Shown: piece by piece, positions 24,779-37,352 of the stretch | Position numbering within the stretch: the first letter of the stretch is position 1 | Layout: each line of letters begins with the position of its first letter | Origin: Glandiceps talaboti | Taxonomy: Eukaryota > Hemichordata > Enteropneusta > Spengelidae | Direction of reading: 5' to 3' | DNA length: 64,000 nt | Assembly: GCF_964340395.1 (NCBI RefSeq) | Contig: NC_135556.1 | Coordinates: forward strand, 4,481,001-4,545,000 | Program-made: the position numbers and the translations under genes | Notes under the pieces: model-generated | The model's input: the letters and a program-made list of their open reading frames with translations, nothing else | The model's database searches: none | What the model was told of the DNA's origin: nothing

Positions 24779-24799
24779 GTAAAGAAATATCGCATAGCT

Positions 24800-27611
24800 A
24801 CATCATCTACCCGTATTCAATAAAACCTACCCTTCATTTTGAAACACATCCTTATATCTGTAGTCATACAGTCTTAAAGGTAAAAGAGACACAGATCATC
24901 TGAGTAGTGGACAAACAAACAAACAAACACAAAATACATTGTACATGTAACTCAAATCTCAATTATTATAAATATATATCACAATTTATATAAGAGGGAT
25001 ACTACAAAGAAAATATAAAATGACAAAAAATATAATTAACTTTCTCCAAACAAATATACAGGAATAAAATTATACATAATATATAGTCACAAGCTTTCAT
25101 GTAGGACTAAGGTAATACGTGGATGTGGGTTTTTTAGCTGAAGGACATAAATAAGCCGATTACAAATTAAATTGAAGTACTACAGTGTGCATGTATGTAC
25201 TTGCAGCAGTGTAGATTTTTAGTAGCTGTTAGTTATGGGTAGTGATACATGCAATATGAATGCAAGTCGTATGTCACTATCCTGTATATAGTGAATAATA
25301 TCCTGTATTGGAATCAACCCAGTTCAAGAAAATAGACTATTTCATGAACCATATAGAAAATGTGTTGTGATATAATGTACTCAGTCCAGTAAAGTGATAG
25401 ATAGCTGATGTTAGGAGAATAACGCTTCTATGAGCTACGTACATGTACATGTAAAGCCTAACACTACGGAAAGTGTTGGAAATCTAGGATGTTATGAGTA
25501 GAATGGAATAAAGAAGAAAAGAACAACCAGTTAGTACATAGTATCGTTAGAAATACTTCAAAGATAGAACAAAACCACCTAGGGAATGAATGAAGCTGTT
25601 TCTATATTTCATTTGGTTCTAATATTCCAAGGTGGAATATGATTTGTTCCTCCATCTGCTTGAGAAGATCTTCATCTCCAGAAACTTTATAAACACCTGA
25701 ATTTGATCATTGAAATGAATATATTCACCTGAATGTGATACACCAGGTAACTTCAGATTGTTTACCAATCGTGACTAATTTATTTGATAGGTTTCAAATT
25801 CTTGATGGACTCAAACAATTTTCAAACAATTGTGCCAATGGTAAAAAGAATTCAAGTAATGGATGTGATATTGATTCATGTGACAATCAAGTCTGTTGTT
25901 GTCAGGGTTGCTGTCAGGGTTGCTGTCAGAGTTGCTGTCATCATAACATCATGACTGTCTCTGAAATTAGAGTGATTTTAATAAATCTTGAGTTGTCGGT
26001 AATCATATAACAGTAGTTTTTGTTGAAGGTGGCAAGTACTAAAGGTAGGGAAAATTAACTGAGTCCGAATCCCCCCCCCCCCCCCCCCCCGTCATTTCAC
26101 TAAGGGTGCCCTATCAGTGTTCTTGTTAATTAAAGTGGCCACATGGAGGGGGATTGGGTGTTTATTTTGGTTTTTGGATTTAGAAAACTATTTTGTCATG
26201 GCTTCCTACTGAAAAAAAATGATGTGAAACAACATTGACAAAGTCTTTGTTTGTAACTCAATAAATTGCAAAAGATTATTAAATGTGTAAAATCTTTATT
26301 ATTGTACATACAATAACAGACTTTTTATAATCTTTAGCTGTTTGCAATGTAATTGTATTAGGATTTTCCCCTTTCTGTTACCATGGTTTCTGAACTTTGC
26401 CAACAACAAGTTGGACACTACATGTATAATACTGAATATAGTTACTTTGGAACGATAAATTGGAAAAAATACGAATTTCAATTCATCTACTTCGGACCTT
26501 GATCATACAATGATTTAATTATTCACCGTTAATGTTTCTCTCCCAACTTGTGGAATAACATGTCCTTAAAAGACTACAAACTATCCTAGATGTTATATGT
26601 ATGTTGTGATGATGTCACTACTACAAAAATTTATACTTCTCACAGACACCTAAACAGTCGGGAAATACATGATGTATTGACTTAATAAACGTGAAATAAA
26701 TGTGTGCACTATCTCACTTAAGATATTCATTATAGTAAAGTCAAATATTCTGAAAGTTAAAATGAAATATCTGTAAAAACAATATTCACTAATAGATTTC
26801 ATTTAAAGATATTTATTAGCAGGTACTTCAAAAGTATTTTCACTTTTGTTGTAAGTGCAAGGAGCCAAAAAAAAATCTGAATACTTGGACCAAAATGAGA
26901 CTGCATGTAGAGAAATGATATATAACGTTACATTTGTACTTTTATAGTCTAACTATAGACCTGAGAAATCTTAGTTTATTAACCTTATGAATTTCATTCC
27001 AATGATTTTAGTTTCTGTATTTCATGCTATGATTCATATGTTGTGGACGTTACACGTACATTTGTCCATTGATATAAGATGAACTCCTGACTGCCACCAG
27101 CAGAGAGTACACTCTCTCACAAATGCCATTATTTGTTCCTTTATAACTCCCTTAGTAACGTATATACTTGAAACGCCGACATACTGACAAAGTTTTATAT
27201 GAAATTAAGGAGAAAATATTTGATGTCAGAGATCACAAAAGTATACTTTATAAATTATATGTGTGTCTAGTGTATGTATTATAATATAGGGCATGTATGG
27301 GTGTAATTGTTAATACGTGAAAGTGTGCCTTGTGTATTAGTATAATTTGCAGCTGTGTGTGAAGCGATGATTTATTTACAGTTTTATTTGTAAATATGTG
27401 AGAACATGACTTTTGTCACAGGTTAGAATGTCAATCTATCAATATAGAGGATTGAATTACATTGAGAGAGGAGATATTTGGAAAGAAGCCTAGATAAAAA
27501 AAAAAAAAGCTATGGAATGGATAGATTTTATCGCCTGTCTTTTTTTTTGAAAGGACCACTTCTAATTAGGGTAATTAAAATTTAGATATTTAGAACTCCT
27601 GTCTGGCAGAC
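24800..27611. other. No gene seen; C20 homopolymer
   Basis: AT-rich non-coding DNA. A run of 20 C lies at 26071-26090. A short tandem of CTGTTGTCAGGGTTG lies near 25890-25940. The open frame at 25735-26010 owes its Cys-rich tail to that repeat. Confidence 0.5.
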
Positions 27612-27735
27612 TGATGGAGAGATGTAGAAAAAGTTGATCAAAACAAAAGTAATCCTGTGTAATCCCTATGGTTCTACTGATAAGATAATACTAATGTGAT
27701 GGCCCAGGATTGAAACATGGCCCTTTAACAAAATT
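27612..27735. repeat. Dispersed repeat, copy 2
   Basis: Single-unit relative of 20100-20515: AAAAAGTTGATCAAAACAAA, then a GTAATCC pair, TTCTACTGATAAGATAATAC and a CCAGGATTGAAACATGGCC end. It lies just outside the inverted-repeat transposon that begins at 27809, so it marks the pre-insertion sequence. Confidence 0.7.
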
Positions 27736-27808
27736 ATGGATTAATTCATTAATGAATATATTAATTACAATATTCAGGGGGAAAAAACTATAATTTCTTG
27801 TCTTTATA

Positions 27809-29256
27809 CAGGGCTCGAAATTCGCGGTAGCCCCGCGTCCACAGACTACCAATGTCTGTCTCTGGGCTACCAAATTATGTGAGTGGTAGCCCAATTGGGC
27901 TACTAAGTTTTGAATGAAACTGTGACACCCTGACTCCGACACCTTCCCGGGCCGGGGGCCTCCGAGGTCGCAGTCCTGTGGGACGTGTTCTCGCCAAAAT
28001 TAGCGTCAAAATCAGTGCGTCTTTCCAAATTTGCATCCACACTACATGTATATCAAATGTACACGAAATACATGTACACTGTACACGTCATTCTTCCGTT
28101 CATCGTATACACAGCTTGTACTTCCAAAATGTCACAACAAAACATTTATATGCAACAATATTCTGTATAGCGATTTACTGTTATCTTTCTGTACTTTCAA
28201 TTTCCCATGGTTATCACTCTCTGGAAATCTGCTCTCCGGCCCGGGCCCTTCCGGTTCTTCTCGGAGTCGGGGTACAGTACACTCTCGGTACAGCACTGCT
28301 GCAGTAACTAAATTCCATAACATGAATGACAGCTTTAACTTTCAACTTGACAGAGACACAGTTGTAATGGTGTTTGATAAAATTTTATGCTGATGAGAAC
28401 TGTTAACTTGGTATACACCTACAGATTCGTTTATTCTTGAACGATGCCTAAAACATTCCGTGTGTAAACCATGCTCACGCAACCCCTGAGAGCATGCAGT
28501 GGTGAATGGTAAATTCACGTAATGTATTCGATCTAGTAGTAGTAGCAAAGCTCAAAAGAAAGTTGAAGTTTTAGTGAGAATGAAATGGTGACATGATGAT
28601 TTGAATTTATCTTAGTGAAGTTTTCAGCATGGACCGTCTGCTGATGTGGTCTTAGACTCTGTTTGATTATCTCTTCGCCCATGAATGGAAGGGGCTTTGC
28701 CGTAATGGCCGTCATGTACAAATCCTGTCTCACCCGTCTGTTAATAAGTAACCAATCACGTGAATAGATAATGATAACAGCACATAGTTTCTAAACTACC
28801 CAAGACGTAGTCTCCACATCAGGAAATGGCCATGGGGCTTATGAAACTGTTTATACGTTTTCCATACGTTGAATCATATTCAAATTTTACAGGTCTCACT
28901 GCACCAAGAGATTTAGATAATAGTTACAAGTACGAATTGCGACTACATGTTATTTCTTCATTGCAATGATAACCGTACGTTGTAAATGACACGGCCCCAG
29001 AGACACATACATGCAAAAAATTGTGTCCCCAATGTCAAATATGGCATGAAATACACACAAATAACGTGTTAACGTGACTCTTAAGTTATTCAATCAATCA
29101 TCGAATTCAATAAATCATATAGTTACATATATACACAGACACCATTAATTTAGGAATGCATGCATATGGGCTACCAGTCATTGGTCTCGGGCTACCAAAT
29201 TTAAAAGATGGTAGCCCACCTGGGCTACCAAGAAAAAAAATGAATTTCGAGCCCTG
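27809..29256. mobile_element. Non-autonomous DNA transposon with terminal inverted repeats
   Basis: A 1448-bp element. The left end is CAGGGCTCGAAATTC (27809-27823) and the right end GAATTTCGAGCCCTG (29242-29256), perfect 15-bp inverted repeats. TTATA occurs directly outside both ends (27804-27808 and 29257-29261) and is the probable target duplication. Subterminal regions carry several GGGCTACC/GGTAGCCC copies, including a perfect 18-bp palindrome GTAGCCCAATTGGGCTAC at 27886-27903 and a near-palindrome at 29210-29229. A second, GC-rich inverted pair lies inside (about 27930-27970 versus 28235-28285). No transposase-length frame exists; open frames up to 120 codons overlap each other in three frames and look like noise. 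The terminus resembles hAT elements, but hAT makes 8-bp duplications, so the superfamily is open. Confidence 0.85.
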
Positions 29257-29261
29257 TTATA

Positions 29262-30364
29262 CACGTGTAGCCTCATACTGTGTATATCAGCTGTAAACTA
29301 ATAATGTATAAGTATTATTACATTTACCCATTATACAAAATGAGATTTATTTATTTATAAAGATATCTTAATTAGTCAATTATCTGACACACAATGTAGC
29401 ATTGAAGCAGTAAATATGAATTTATTTGTTATTGATTCAGTTCAGTACAGTGGCATTTATAGCGTGTCAGACTGACTGACTAGACTACTTAGTGAGAAAG
29501 GATTCACCTGTGTAAATATTTGACGAGCTAGTTTCAAATGACAAAGTCAGATGGTATAAGTTACAGATTGAGACTGCTGATGTTCAATAGAGATAGGATT
29601 GTGCATGACATCATTGTAAAGGGTTTCTTCTTTCTGGTAGCTCACAGACTTGGATACCTGCCACAATTATACTGGCTTGTTCTGGCAAACATTGTTGTAA
29701 ATTCAGCTTTCTGTAAACTCCTTCTACAAATACAGTAGTTCACTTGATATCCTAAAGTACAATGTACATGTACCTGGTGTAAGTAAGGCAAATGCCAGAC
29801 TGAGCCAATGTCTTTTGTTGTAGATAAGCCAGTTCTTATGTGGTTGGATGTAACATGTCTATCAGCTAGGGTGGTTATGAGATGTTACAGTAACACATTG
29901 TATGTAGTTTTGTGTAACTCTATCACTTATGAAAGTAGTCTCAAAGTAGAAAAAAGGTGGTTGATAGGAAGGTATACATGTACAATAGGATAATTTAGAC
30001 ATGTACTCTACATGTAGTCGTGATATAACCAGTGTCTAAGAGATTGTGTGATGGTCACACAGTCTAGAAATTTACTGCCATTGCAAGGATTACTATTTGT
30101 ACAGACTTGTATAACTCTGAAATCATCTCAACTGATAATTATATATAACAATGAAAGTAGTTTGTTATATGTAGCTATACTGTACATATAACAATATACA
30201 TTCATTGAAGCCTGTATAGTTTATTGTGGATGAGCCACAAATTATGGCTGATCATCTCAGTTGGTAAAATAGTCCCACTGTAGTATAAGTACAGTTATGT
30301 TTAGAAGTACATGAATGTTGTACATGGACCATAGAAAACAAATGCATGGATACTTGTAAAAGGT
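29262..30364. other. No gene seen
   Basis: Non-coding AT-rich sequence between the transposon and the (GGTT)n array. Short open frames only. Confidence 0.5.
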
Positions 30365-30970
30365 TGGATTGGTTGATTGGTTGGTTGGTTGGTTGGTTGG
30401 TTGGTTGGTTGGTTGGCTGGTTGGTTGGCTGGGTTGGTTGGTTGGTTGGTTGGTTGGTTGGTTGGTTGGTTGGTTGGTTGGTTGGTTGGTTGGTTGGTTG
30501 GTTGGTTGGCTGGTTGGTTGGCTGGGTTGGTTGGTTGGTTGGCTGGTTGGTTGGTTGGCTGGGTTGGTTGGTTGGTTGGTTGGTTGGTTGGTTGGTTGGT
30601 TGGTTGGTTGGCTGGGTTGGTTGGTTGACTGGGTTGGTTGGTTGTTGGCTGGTGGGTTGGCTGGTTGGCTGGGTTGGTTGGTTGGCTGGCTGGTTGGTTG
30701 GTTGGTTGGTTGGTTGGCTGACTGGTTGGTTGGTTGGTTGGTTGGTTATTTGGTTGGCTTATTGATGGGTTGGTTGGTTGGTTGGTTGGTTGGTTGATTG
30801 ATAAATTGGTTGGTTGGTGGGTGGTTGAGCAAATGAATGAATGTGTTGTTGGTTGGTTGGTTGGTTGGTTGGTTGGTTGGTTGGTTGGCTGGCTGGCTGG
30901 TTGATATTGGGTTAGTTGGTGAGTAGATGGATGGATGGATGGATGAATGGATGAATGGATGGATGAGATG
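30365..30970. repeat. (GGTT)n / (ATGG)n compound microsatellite
   Basis: More than 500 bp of GGTT tetranucleotide with scattered GGCT and GGGTT variants, ending in an ATGG array (about 30925-30965). The long overlapping frames, Leu-Val-Gly-Trp on plus and Pro-Thr-Asn-Gln on minus, come from the 4-bp period and are not proteins. Confidence 0.98.
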
Positions 30971-33375
30971 GCTGGACAGACACATAGGTCCATATACATG
31001 TATATATGTTGTAGATTCATGTTTAGAAGGTAAAACAATGTATTGTACTTTGAATGATGTACAATAAAAATGTACATGTATATGTATGTCTATGTATGTA
31101 TGCTGAGACTCCACATTGAGATACATGTACATTACCAGCACAGGACTAGATAGTGATGAGTACACTGTCTGCATTGCTGGTGGCATTTATCAAACCAAAT
31201 AACTATTACAATTATGATGGATACAACATTCTAGTTAATGTGATAATGAACCTTAGTCAGTTAATGTACTCTTTGACTTGGTAAAAGTTACTGAGTCATT
31301 TGTGTGAGAATTAATACTTATTGTAACAGACAATTCAGGACCTTTTTTTTATCATTGTTCTATTATTTGTACCAAACGAACACACCATGCTTTGTTCATC
31401 ACTTAGTAACAAAGGTTTGTCTACCTATTGCGATCTATTGGTCCCATGAGATTCACAGTCGCAAAACAACGCTTTCCTTGTGTGGTGTTTCTCACACACC
31501 CACCTAGCTGACCATAAATTATAAATGATTTGTCACTAACAAACAAGTTATCACACTGTCACAGTGGTCACTTATCTAATTGTGCATAGAAATCTTATTA
31601 AAAATTCATAAGCCACTTTCAATAGTTTCAGGTGTCTTCTCCAAGATTAAAGTGTGTTGTATTCATGCAAGACTGCCTTAAGTTGAAAGCTATTTATTTT
31701 AATTAGTTTTCTCAGCCGACACCTTTACTGGAAAATGAAGAATTTGTTCAAAATGAGAACATATATACTTCTTCAATTTGTTCAAAAGATACAAGTGTGA
31801 CAAACACTAGGTCCAATTCTCGGTACCTGCAATAGCATTTTACCTCCCACTAGAGGGTCAAAATAGAACAAAAAGGTCAATTTATTCTCACATGCATCTG
31901 AGAGCACTAAAAGAACAGTGGTGTGAGTGTGCATGGTATAATAATGAATGTTGAAGTGTGTGGAGTGGAAGTTATGGTGTTGACTTCAGACCACTAAAAG
32001 AGGTCAAAGTGTTGACCAAGAAATCAAATGTTTGTTAATTTTATACTGCACCTACACAGTAATGTTCTATTTCAGGTACTGAGAATTTAAAAAAAAAATA
32101 GTTTTGAAACACAAGCAAAATACAAGGAGACCATGACATTATTATTGCATGAATTCCAATCATGCAAAAAAATTTCAGAAATAAAGATGCCATTTTTTGT
32201 TTTTCCGTAAATTACAGTATGGCAGCCATGTTTGGATTGATTAGTTTTGCAAAGTGTACATTTAGATATCATTATAATAGATGGAGTGTATGATATGTGA
32301 CCTAACCTTTGAAATACCAAACATTGTTTGTGGATAATGTATGTTGAAAGGAAGGTACTCTGACAAAAGTTTTCATTATTCAAATAATGATTGAATCTGT
32401 GTGACTCTGTGGCGCTTAGAACTTAGAAGGTACCTATAGTCAGGTGTGATCCTGAATAATAATGGCTATAATTTGATTGATGGTAAAGATACGTGTATGT
32501 AAGTTAGGTTAGGTTTCAACATTGATGTTCTTACAGATGTAATAATCCCTTTAGATTTTAATAATTATGATTCGTTTGTGGTCAAATTCTACTTACAATG
32601 GTAGTACCATTAGCTGAGAGACTTGGCTATCTGACTTGACCATGTTGTTCACCAGAGCCAGTATGCCAAACAAGATAGCCAACGTCTAGCATACCTAACC
32701 AGATAAAGTCTAGCCTATCTAATCAGTAAACCCTAGCACTGGTATCTATAGCTTAAGCAGACATGGGTGTTTTCCTAGACAATCATATTAATGATAAATG
32801 TCTGTCTCATTGAAATGTGTGGGCATGGTGGTAGGTTGTAAATTGACACACACTACGAAATTACCTGTATGGAAATATTCTTAATCCTTTGCTATGTTTC
32901 TACATATCGTCAATACCTTGTGTTTCCATTTTATGTAAAACGATATACTAGTTTGTGATTTTGCATCATTTGAATGAAAATCTGAAGGTATTTACTAGTA
33001 ATTAGTTTGCATAATTATTATATACACAATAAGGGAGGTGTCCATTGTGTGACTCTTGTAAACTTTAGTCCAGAAAAAGATAGTAGTTTGAAGGACAGAC
33101 AAAAATGTCATGTCACTATGTGTTTGTTATCTAAAGGTTACACATCTCTCACGTTTTGTCAATGATTTGAATCTTTGTTTTAAAAAAAATCTGTTATTTA
33201 AGGAGGCTAGAGTGGATATTTAAAGTACACATGTTGGTAAACTCTACGTGAGTTTTGCAGTCACTACCAAATATAGAATATACCAGTTCCAAAAATAGAA
33301 TTTTGTCATGTCCAGCTGTTCTGCAGAACATGATTTCTAGTGTACGTTACAGGCTATGGAATACATGTAGTCCAT

Positions 33376-33376
<1 letters not shown>
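30971..33376. other. No gene seen
   Basis: Non-coding. No splice-bounded coding tract or repeat array found; the frames present are short and AT-driven. Confidence 0.45.

Positions 33377-33407
<31 letters not shown>
33377..33407 (+). repeat. A31 homopolymer, possible retroposon tail
   Basis: A run of 31 A. The upstream 100-140 bases (from about 33240) are ordinary in composition. Such tails end LINE/SINE or processed-transcript insertions, but I could not find matching target duplications. Confidence 0.6.
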
Positions 33408-33409
<2 letters not shown>

Positions 33410-34386
33410 CTCACGTCGGTCTTTTCTCTTTTTTTTTCATGTTTGATCCAAAAGTCATGTTTTTCCTAGAGTTTGAGTACCAAAAGTGATTAAAACATTC
33501 ACTGTGTTTATTCATCAGTTATATTAATGAGTGCGATTTACCATGATAACAAATATGGCAACTATGTGATTTTATTTTCAACCCTTTATGAAAAACAGAC
33601 ATGGATGTTGTACAGATGGTCAAACATGCACAATACAATTGCAGTGTGCCATAAACTCTGTGACATTTTCAAAATGCTCATTCTGTAGGAAATGGGATTG
33701 AAGATTCCTGCTTTGCTAAAACTTCCTTTATATTTCATGAGCACAGCTATCCCTTGAGGAATTTGACATGATACGTACAGTTTGAGTCGAGTGAATTGTC
33801 ATAATATCACCATTAAGGGAAGAATTTGAGACTTACATGCACACTTACGCAGAGACTTTTATAATGATGAAAATATCTCAAAAGTATGAGAAATTCAATC
33901 TATAGGCCAAGTCAACACAAAAGATACAAGAAACTTTGGCGTCCACTATTAGTTGCCTAGGAAACTGGCAGCTCCTCAATCTGCCCTTAAATTTTATGTG
34001 AAATTTGGGAGTAATTGCTTTGTCAGGTATTGGTGATTATAACAACATTACTTGTTCTGTGTTTTTAAAGTTACAACTCTAGAAGGAATTGCTATGTTTA
34101 CCACTTAACACTACTAATAACAAAATTAAATCTCTTTAATAATTAAAATCAGTTAACCATATCTTCAAGCTATTAATGTTGTATATTACATATAGTTGGC
34201 AAATAAAAAAATTATTGGTGCATTAGAGACAGAAATATATTAAATTATCTAATGTAGTCTGAAAATGACTTTATTCGCATGGTGTACTTTTACATTGTAC
34301 CTGTAGTTTTAAACTGAAACATACAATATACAGACGTACTTACATTTCTACATGGTATGTACATGAAATTATATATAGTTGGAGTA

Positions 34387-34462
34387 TATGAATGTACATA
34401 CATACATGTATACATACATACATACATACATACATGCATGTATGCACGCACGCACGCACGTG

Positions 34463-34494
<32 letters not shown>

Positions 34495-34505
34495 TTCACA
34501 TTCAC
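34387..34505. repeat. (TACA)n/(GCAC)n/(CA)n compound microsatellite
   Basis: ACATACAT tetranucleotides run into GCAC and GCGC units, then CACA, then CACATT. Purine-pyrimidine alternation over about 60 bp could adopt Z-DNA. Open frames on both strands are artefacts. Confidence 0.97.
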
Positions 34506-36684
34506 ATTATTAATCAATCCAAATTTTGTCATATGCAAAAAATGTAACTGTCTGGAAAATATTAGAGACAGAATATTTTGTTAGCTTGTTAAAAAAACTG
34601 GTTCACACCTTCTTCAACTCATAATGTTATATTTGAATGAAAGGTGAACTCCAGGTTCTATGCACTTAATCCTGCAATATTCAGTGCTTCAGTTTCCCAT
34701 TTGATAATTTTCCTGTATTAATGTTTGTATGTACCTTAATCACATCACTGTAGAAAGCTGAACAGGATGTATATGTGGATTTAACACAATGTACAGAGAA
34801 CTGCTTTTATCCTTCATTGAAATTGATACTAAAGCAGTCAGTATAAAAAACTCAAAGCCGTGCCGACAGTTCGAATCCTATCCCTGTGCACGTACAGGTT
34901 GTGTAGATCCCTCAAGTATATATATGTTATCAGTCGTTTTCACTCGACATGTACCAGTGTCAGGTTTGTCGTGACTCTCGGCTTTTAGTGTGTTTATACG
35001 TACGTAGCCACGGCATGGTTTGATGTACTCACAGACAATTTCTATTTTCAAATATTCAAATACTGCTTTCACTTGAGTCTTGTAAATATTCTATAATACA
35101 AAGCATGGAGAAAAATGATTTTGTACAAATTTTAGTCCACACGCACACAAAGCAAAGGGAACATGAGTTTTGGGTATCTAGAAACTATGGGGCTTGTTTT
35201 CTATGATTTCTGTCACCACCGTATAGTCAAATAGTTTTCCATAGCACAACATTTCATTTGTACCACAGTCATCGGTTATTGTGATGTTATTGGATTGTTG
35301 ATATATTAAAATGAGGTGATATTCTCACATCCTCACCGTGACTTACTTTTCAGACTGGAGGGGTAGTTTGTAGTAATTCCTGTGATACTGATAGTCAAAC
35401 ACAGGTTGTATTCATTGAATGTTAATTAGCAACCGTCTTTATGAAGTAACCAATTACAACCCTGTATTAGTGTGTGATGGATTACTAGTTTGCTGTTCAC
35501 CCTTTCCCCAGCAGATTAGTTAGGTTTTCAGTAGAATTTGTCCATTTGACTATACTTAGAGAGAGATTATAGAAAACAAGCCCACGTGTATAGATTCTAG
35601 ACTATAAAAGTAAGTGTAGGTTAACTTTGCTATCTGGATATAAACAGAGTTGTTTATAGATATAATGCTATACACAAGGTATACATTTAGTATAGCTGTG
35701 ACTTGTAGTCCTAGTTTGATATCATACATATCACATTTTATGTACTACAGGTAATTTATTACTAACAACTATTAGCATTTAATTTGTGAAGGGTTGCCAT
35801 TTCCTGTGTCCAGAACATAAATTGTATGAAAAGTCTTGACTTGTTATTTCACAGTAATAGAGATTATTAAAATCCTATTTATATTCTTACAACTTCACAT
35901 TCAATTAACCTCTGCTACAATATGTCACCATTATTCCCTCCCCATCTATAAACTAAAAAGTACACGTATGTCATTGTCCATCCCCTTGTGTAACAAGTGT
36001 GTTTAAGGACCCTGTCAACAAAACCTGATCAACCATTGTCAAATAATTCTATAGCATCGAAATGTACAATTCGTTGTAGTTGCTGGTATTCCAATAAGTT
36101 TATGATAATGTGTTTATCATTGCTAAATTGTGACATGTATTATGCCCATGCTAAATTGTGAAAATATATGAACTTTTCAACTGAGAGTAAGGTGAGGTAA
36201 ACTGTTCTGTTATCTTGTGTAAACGTCAGTCTAAAAAGGACATGATACAGGTGATGTATGTTTGGTTATCTTTGCAGTTGTTGACAAAACACCACCAGAA
36301 TTGTATGATGTCCTTTCTACTGTCTATATAGTATATATGGCATGCAGAAATATTACAAGATATCCCTAGACACATGTATAGAATTTTAACATATTAAGTA
36401 AATGAAAAATGTTGTACGGGAAGACCCCAAACAGGAGACAGATCAACTTATCAGTGTAATGGACATCATTTTCATAAAACAGAACCTTGCAGACTTTTTT
36501 CCTGAAAAGATTCATTTTGTGATTACAGATAAGGTACCACTTTGTTGACTACATAACTGATTGATTTTGAAAAATAAGAAGTTGTCGGCATTCCGTCAAA
36601 GAACTATTAGATGCTTTAAAACATCATGTTGAAATTACATTGTATTATGCATGGCTTCCCTCAGATGCAGTGAATCTCGTTAGT
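34506..36684. other. No gene seen
   Basis: AT-rich non-coding DNA without recognisable repeats or exons. Confidence 0.45.
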
Positions 36685-36715
36685 CCCACCCCCACCCCCC
36701 TCCCACCCCCGCCCC
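36685..36715 (-). other. G-quadruplex-type tract
   Basis: The plus strand has six C-runs of 3-6 separated by single A, T or G bases. The minus strand therefore has G-runs meeting the G3+N1-7 quadruplex pattern with single-base loops, the most stable class; the plus strand could form an i-motif. Confidence 0.75.
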
Positions 36716-37164
36716 GCATTCTCACAAACCAGAGTTATTATTTCTACCACTACACTTCGAAATAAGGGACCGGCTTGTTAAGAGCAGTGCCGTAAAACTG
36801 TCGTGGTTTGCAACGATGGTCAGTTAGTGGTTGGCTATATTTATAGGTCATGCAGTAACAGGTTTAAACCAGGAGCAAAAGCTTGTTCATGTTAGTTTGA
36901 TTTGCATCGATACCTATATATGGTAGTGCTCATTAAATATTCATATCGAGTCATAAGCTAGGTCATAAACTTTCAGCCATGGGCAATCATCACACATATT
37001 ACATGTATTTTATGGTGTGTCTCACTAATAACTGTTTTAGTGGGTATATTCAATGTGTTTTGTTCAATGGAGGCACTCATTTTAGGGTCTGTTCCATAAA
37101 AATGCAAATTTGTTACATTTTTCTTACCATGTTATGTGTACGACTACATGAATACATTTACCTA

Positions 37165-37350
37165 GACTGTCGACAGTCGTTCGTACTACTATAACCGTAT
37201 ACTGATAGCGAGGGCCGGAGGCTCGTGCCTCTGGTCATCGCTATCAGTACGCGGTTATAGTAGTATTGCTCCGGATCGGAGCGAGGTGACAACTTTAGTT
37301 TTAGATAAAACATAGCAAAAAAAGGCACTAACGACTGACTGTCAACAGTC
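37165..37350. mobile_element. 186-bp hairpin MITE with TA flanks
   Basis: The ends are the palindrome GACTGTCGACAGTC (37165-37178) and GACTGTCAACAGTC (37337-37350), each continuing inward to CGTT/AACG so that they also form terminal inverted repeats. Both are bordered by TA, the Tc1/mariner target. Inside, 37184-37265 is an 82-nt hairpin whose 28-bp arms (TACTACTATAACC...GATAGCGA) pair with two mismatches and continue into a GC-rich upper stem. A smaller near-palindrome, GCTCCGGATCGGAGC, follows at 37268-37282. No coding capacity. Best read as a mariner-type miniature element. Confidence 0.7.
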
Positions 37351-37352
37351 TA

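Noticed and set aside
27978-28393. Three overlapping plus-strand frames of 61-120 codons inside the transposon
   Set aside because: They overlap in all frames and show no transposase motif such as a DDE/DDD triad or hAT dimerisation region.
30301-31186. Long open frames (up to 258 codons) rich in Trp-Leu-Val-Gly or Gln-Pro-Thr-Asn
   Set aside because: They are translations of a (GGTT)n tetranucleotide array, open in several frames on both strands.
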